This document shows, one piece after another, positions 60,340-64,000 of a DNA stretch of 64,000 bases. The notes below the pieces were generated by a model, which did no database searches, had not been told where the DNA came from, and saw only the letters and a list, made by a program, of their open reading frames with translations. Where the stretch lies: contig NC_051093.1 of assembly GCF_901709675.1 (NCBI RefSeq), forward strand, positions 62,001 through 126,000, read 5' to 3'. Positions within the stretch are counted from its first letter, which is position 1; each line of letters opens with the position of its first letter. Made by a program: the position numbers and the translations under genes. The stretch comes from Syngnathus acus. Lineage: Eukaryota > Chordata > Actinopteri > Syngnathiformes > Syngnathidae.

Positions 60340-61589
60340 AAGAAGGTATAAGACTTTGATGTCTATTGTATGCAAATGTAGATGCAAATGAGCTAGGCGC
60401 CAGTCTGGCGGGCGCCAAGATAGCGCCAGTCAAGAGGGGGGGCTGTCGCCATTTTGGTTTGGTGGCGCCATTTTGGATGGGGACATGTATGGGCATGTAT
60501 GGGGCCTGTATTATATCAGCCGGATGCGGAGTCAGATTTTCTAACAAACATTGATGAAATAGATTTGCATCCATTTTTTTGAAACAAACCAAAGAAGTGA
60601 TACATCTGAGCTAGATTTGCTATCAACCAGTGTGTCTAGAGGTCAAGGGGGGAGTTTTGTTGAAAAAAAAAGGCATCTGAAGGAGCTAGTCAAGGTGTTG
60701 CTGCACCTAATTTGACATACAATAGCTTGTGGAGCCTCCGCTAGTAGAGTCAGGAGAGTCAACATTTATTGGCTCTGAGTTGTCTGCGTGTAACTTTGTT
60801 GAAAAAGACACCTGAAGGAGAAAGACAAGGTGTTGGTACACCTAATTTAACATACAATAGTTTGAGCTGAGGTCGAGTCATTAAAGCGTTGTCAATATGC
60901 TGACGAAGTTATCTGAAAGTAAGAGACTAGGTGTTGGGAGCATTTAATTTTGGAGGGAGATAGATGAAAGCCTCTGAAGGCCTTATATTTCAGTATATTT
61001 GATGTGCCTCCAGCATATTTCGTATGTTACAATTTGTTTGGATAGTTTTATGAAAGTTGCCTAAGTTAAAAACATGCCCTGACTAAAAACACGTGATACA
61101 CAGAGGTGTGGTTTGAGAGAGGGGCTGGACCTGCTGCAGCTATATTACGGCAGAGTATCGAGCGGCGAGTTCACAGAAAAGAGCTAAGCTAAAGCTTTGG
61201 TGTTAAACTGCAAACCTGAAGCTCAAATCATGATAGCGGAAACACCGGTCAGTATTCATCTTTGCCGTAAAGGCCCTGATGGCTTGTTAAACACTCCTAG
61301 GAAGAGGCATATGTATGTATCTAAAACATATGCAACAGCCTCCTACAGAAAAACTTGAGCAGAACTGGTATCTAACAGCGGAGACTCTGTGGGGATTTAC
61401 CTACTGTCACAGAAAGGTGACTGTAGTCATTAGCATACCTATCTAAACTGTATAAGAGCGGGGTTTCGGACTCAGCCTTCACACCTACCACCAAGAGAGA
61501 GACCGCTCTACACGTCAGAGAAATAATAATAAGATGGCTCAAAAAAGACCCGCCAGACGACTTTTACCAAGTTTTGCACCTGTGGAGAA
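60340..61589. other. Unassigned region with a possible truncated first exon
   Basis: Near 61446 a TATAAGAG box is followed about 85 bases later by an ATG in good context (AATAAGATGG at 61533) and a short frame MAQKRPARRLLPSFAPVEN, which is cut by the LINE at 61590. I do not recognise the protein. The remainder has short duplicated phrases (GGAGCTAGTCAAGGTGTTG and GGAGAAAGACAAGGTGTTG; TAATTTGACATACAATAG and TAATTTAACATACAATAG) suggesting an unknown repeat. Confidence 0.35.
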
Positions 61590-62152
61590 TTAATTAGGTC
61601 GAGGACTAGCAGATTCGCCAACAGTTTTTACCCTACAGCGGTAGTCACATTGAATGCAGCTAAACGTAAATGATTATGTCTGTGTATGTTCTTCTGTGGG
61701 TTTGACCAGCTCAGTAGCCTAGTGGTAGAGTGTCCGCCCTGAGACTGGAAGGTTGTGGGTTCAAACCCCGGCCGGGTCATACCAAAGACTATAAAAATGG
61801 GACCCATTGCCTCCCTGCTTGGCACTCAGCATTAAGGGTTGGAATTGGGGGGTTAGATCACCAACTGATTCCCGAGCGCGGCACCGCTGCTGCTCACTGC
61901 TCCCCTCTCCCCCAGGGGATGGATTAAAATCACACGGGGATGGGTTAAATGCAGAGGACAAATTTCACCACACCCAGGTGTGTGTGTGACGATCATTGGG
62001 ACTTTAATCTTTAATCTTTAAGCTTGTTTTTTTTATCTTTTTATTCTATTTATTCTATATATTTTTTATCGCATGCGCGGATCGGTTGGCACTTTTTAAA
62101 TTTCGTTGTACAGGTGACAATGACAATAAAGATCTATTCTATTCTATTCTAT
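61590..62152 (+). mobile_element. LINE B 3' end, with SINE inserted
   Basis: GAATTAATTAGGTCGAGGAC through AACGTAAATGATTATGTC equals the LINE B C terminus and 3' UTR; after the SINE it resumes with AGCTTG and T-run and ends in TTCTA repeats. Only the last 60 codons or less are coding. Confidence 0.88.
61704..62020 (+). mobile_element. tRNA-derived SINE
   Basis: The head has Pol III boxes: A box TAGCCTAGTGGTAGAGTG near 61715 and B box GGGTTCAAACC near 61757. The body continues with GACTATAAAAATGGGACCC and GCTGCTCACTGCTCCCC, and the tail is a TTTAATC repeat. It lies within the LINE B 3' UTR. SINEs rely on LINE proteins to move. Confidence 0.85.
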
Positions 62153-63126
62153 TTGATGGGTGATGAGTCAGGGGGTGTGGCAAGTTCGCAGGAGAGTTTG
62201 AATCCATGGGAGTGGGTGGTGGTTCGGTGAGAGCTGGTTCCGTGGGGGTGGGTGCTGATAATGGCCGATTCGGTGTTTGTGGGGGCTGTTGTCTTCCATC
62301 CCGTCTTTCGGCCTTGGCGATCACCTTTGGCCGGGTTCTTGGTTGTTTTCCTCCTGCCGCTCTTCCTCTGGCACCTCTATCGGTTTTATCTCAGTGTCCT
62401 TCTTGTAAACCATTCTTGCACATACATCCACTTCGCCCACTGTCGCACACCGCCCCTTCATCATTCTTTCAATTTTGTCATTTTGTACGGAATTATGTGA
62501 GCTTTTGGCTGTGACATCATCAATTTATTAATGTTCCCTGACTATGCAAAGTTTGTACTCACCACTTACCATGTTTTTGTTTGTTTGTTCTTTTGATACT
62601 CCATGTACTTGCTTACGTCCTCATATTCTTAGTTTAATCATGCTTCCAACCATATCTTTTCTTTGTTAGGCAAAATATTTCCCTCTGTCCATAACGTTCA
62701 GTAGTAATCGAAAACTGGCGTCTAGCATTAGTCAAAACACAAGATATAATCAAGTACTGAACATTTTTAGACGACCTTGGCAGTGTCCGTGATTTAGAAA
62801 ATCATCAGGCATGCATTAAACAGTTCCTTAAGGGTCATTAAGGTATTCAGGCAATATAGTAAAAAAACATTTGTTATTTCAAAGTGCTCAGAAATACATA
62901 TCAGATCATAAAGTAAAAACCTTTGTCATTACCCCCTATCAAAAATGTCTAGTCATGTCTTCTTTACTGATTTGGTGTGTAGGTATAATTATATGCTTAA
63001 AATGTTTCTTTTATTGATTTAATATGTGAATATACTTGTCTGCTTATGTACTTTATTCAATGAGGTTTGAGCATATCTGTTTTTGTAGCTAGGCAGGACT
63101 TTTTGTATTTCGACCCCATTCCTTCA
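62153..63126. repeat. Dispersed repeat R, copy 2 (uninterrupted)
   Basis: It matches 37408-38106 plus 43046-43325 and lacks the LINE A/LINE J insertion at GGTATTC near 62852. It follows directly on a LINE B tail. No coding content is recognised. Confidence 0.85.
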
Positions 63127-63250
63127 CTCCCTCTGTTGACCTCAGTTTAACTGAGGTCACCATATCCGTTGATACCACCAGGGTCCCTCTGTTGGCACAC
63201 CACGTCCCTCTGTGGAGCCGCTTCAAGTCCTTCTGTGGGGCCGCCAATGA

Positions 63251-63301
63251 GTGAGAAAAATAAATATAGATAAAAACTTTATCTATATTTATTTTTCTCA
63301 C
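63251..63301. repeat. Perfect 51-bp palindrome
   Basis: Two 24-base arms beginning GTGAGAAAAATAAATATAG surround a 3-base loop AAC. It lies in otherwise unassigned DNA (63127-63684). Confidence 0.95.
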
Positions 63302-63684
63302 AAGTGGCGCTGACCATTTGAAGCTTTTAAATGCGCCAATGACGTCCGACATATCAGGCAGAATGCTTGCCATAGCGTTAAAAAAACAACAACTTTAACT
63401 CTGTTAAAAACATCCTGTGTTCATCGTCATATATTCGTTTAGCTGTGCATTTTTTCCTTGCCATTTTGGCAAGCGTCTTGTCAGCTTTTCTGGACCTAAT
63501 GGGCCCCCGTAGTCACAGTCGCCATTTATTAAAAAGCCAGCAAAACCAATCGCTCTGTTTGTCCCTCCTCCTTTGCGGGATTTCCCCTCACGCGCATGCG
63601 CGTTTGACCGGTTGGCGAGGTGGCGGCCGACAAACGCCGGAGGCGCTCAATGCTGTCAAGTTATTTTTCAAACTTGATCGTAAG

Positions 63685-63869
63685 CAGGGCTGTGGACAGT
63701 ATTCCTACACGCATTCTCAGCAGCATGATGAAAATAAAATTGAACATATTTATTTTATTGTCGGACTCGGTGGACTCGGTCAAAATCAGCACCGAGTCCG
63801 AGTCCGGCAAAAATGCCCGAGTCCGACCGAGTCCGAGTCCCCGAGTCCGAGTCCGAGTCCACAGCCCTG
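63685..63869. mobile_element. hAT-like miniature element with GAGTCC repeats
   Basis: Ends CAGGGCTGTGGAC and GTCCACAGCCCTG are inverted. The interior right half is a run of CCGAGT units. No convincing 8-bp duplication is visible. Confidence 0.7.
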
Positions 63870-63895
63870 GATAAAATTCATACCCCGACATTTGT

Positions 63896-63985
63896 AAAAG
63901 ATGGAGAGTGGAAAGGCAATTGGCCTAGACAACATTCCAGTGACAGCATGGAACTATCAAGGAGAGATGGCAGGGGAGATTCCTT
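63896..63985 (+). mobile_element. LINE reverse-transcriptase fragment
   Basis: KMESGKAIGLDNIPVTAWNY then GEMAGEIP resembles the KSGKATGPDDIPVE motif at the start of LINE reverse transcriptases. It ends in a stop and is very short. Confidence 0.5.
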
Positions 63986-64000
63986 AAAAAGCGAGAAGAT

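Noticed and set aside
37408-63126. Repeat R copies as the two LTRs of one retroelement
   Set aside because: The 25-kb interior has no gag or pol of an LTR element, and the copies do not begin TG and end CA.
1-64000. CRISPR array or prokaryotic operon
   Set aside because: No regularly spaced identical short repeats with unique spacers occur, and gene structure is eukaryotic.

Overview
The window is nuclear DNA of a ray-finned fish. The evidence is vertebrate small-RNA genes (U1, U2, U5, initiator tRNA-Met), the terminal exons of a vertebrate DHCR24 gene, and fish-typical mobile elements: Rex1/Babar-type and L2/Maui-type LINEs, Rex3-type RTE LINEs with an ATGG tail, a Keno-like LINE inside U2, ISL2EU and piggyBac transposons. 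Most of the sequence is transposon on transposon. Clade names are given from remembered motif patterns, not from a database search.

Layout. 1-9,720 is a nest of LINE and DNA-transposon pieces. 9,726-13,000 is a decaying tRNA cluster (Gln, Pro, Pro, three Met). 13,100-17,160 is the only host protein-coding stretch: the last two DHCR24 exons (+) facing a TCF/LEF-like HMG-box gene (-) that seems to carry a frameshift. 17,225-31,503 holds two hAT elements with BED zinc fingers in opposite orientation, Helitron and LINE pieces, a U5 snRNA gene, an L2 LINE split by another LINE, and an ISL2EU-like element with a THAP ORF. 33,318-47,385 is LINE-rich and includes one LINE with an uninterrupted 1005-codon ORF, then a U1 gene. 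47,988-50,605 contains U2 (split by the Keno-like LINE), an apparently intact initiator tRNA-Met and two degraded tRNA-Leu genes. 50,745-55,270 is LINE sequence and unassigned GC-rich DNA. 55,458-60,330 is a second tRNA-cluster segment paralogous to 9,726-11,612, opened by a piggyBac insertion and containing an inverted tRNA-Arg/tRNA-His duplication. The remainder is repeats.

Many insertions can be dated relative to each other because target-site duplications, or an empty paralogous site, are visible. The small-RNA genes look like an old Pol II/Pol III RNA cluster being eroded by insertion. I see no CRISPR array, no prokaryotic operon and nothing that forces the conclusion of a new molecular system. 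The best leads are the U2/Keno locus, the TCF/LEF-like HMG gene with its acidic repeats, the inverted tRNA-Arg/His duplication and the paralogous tRNA segments.
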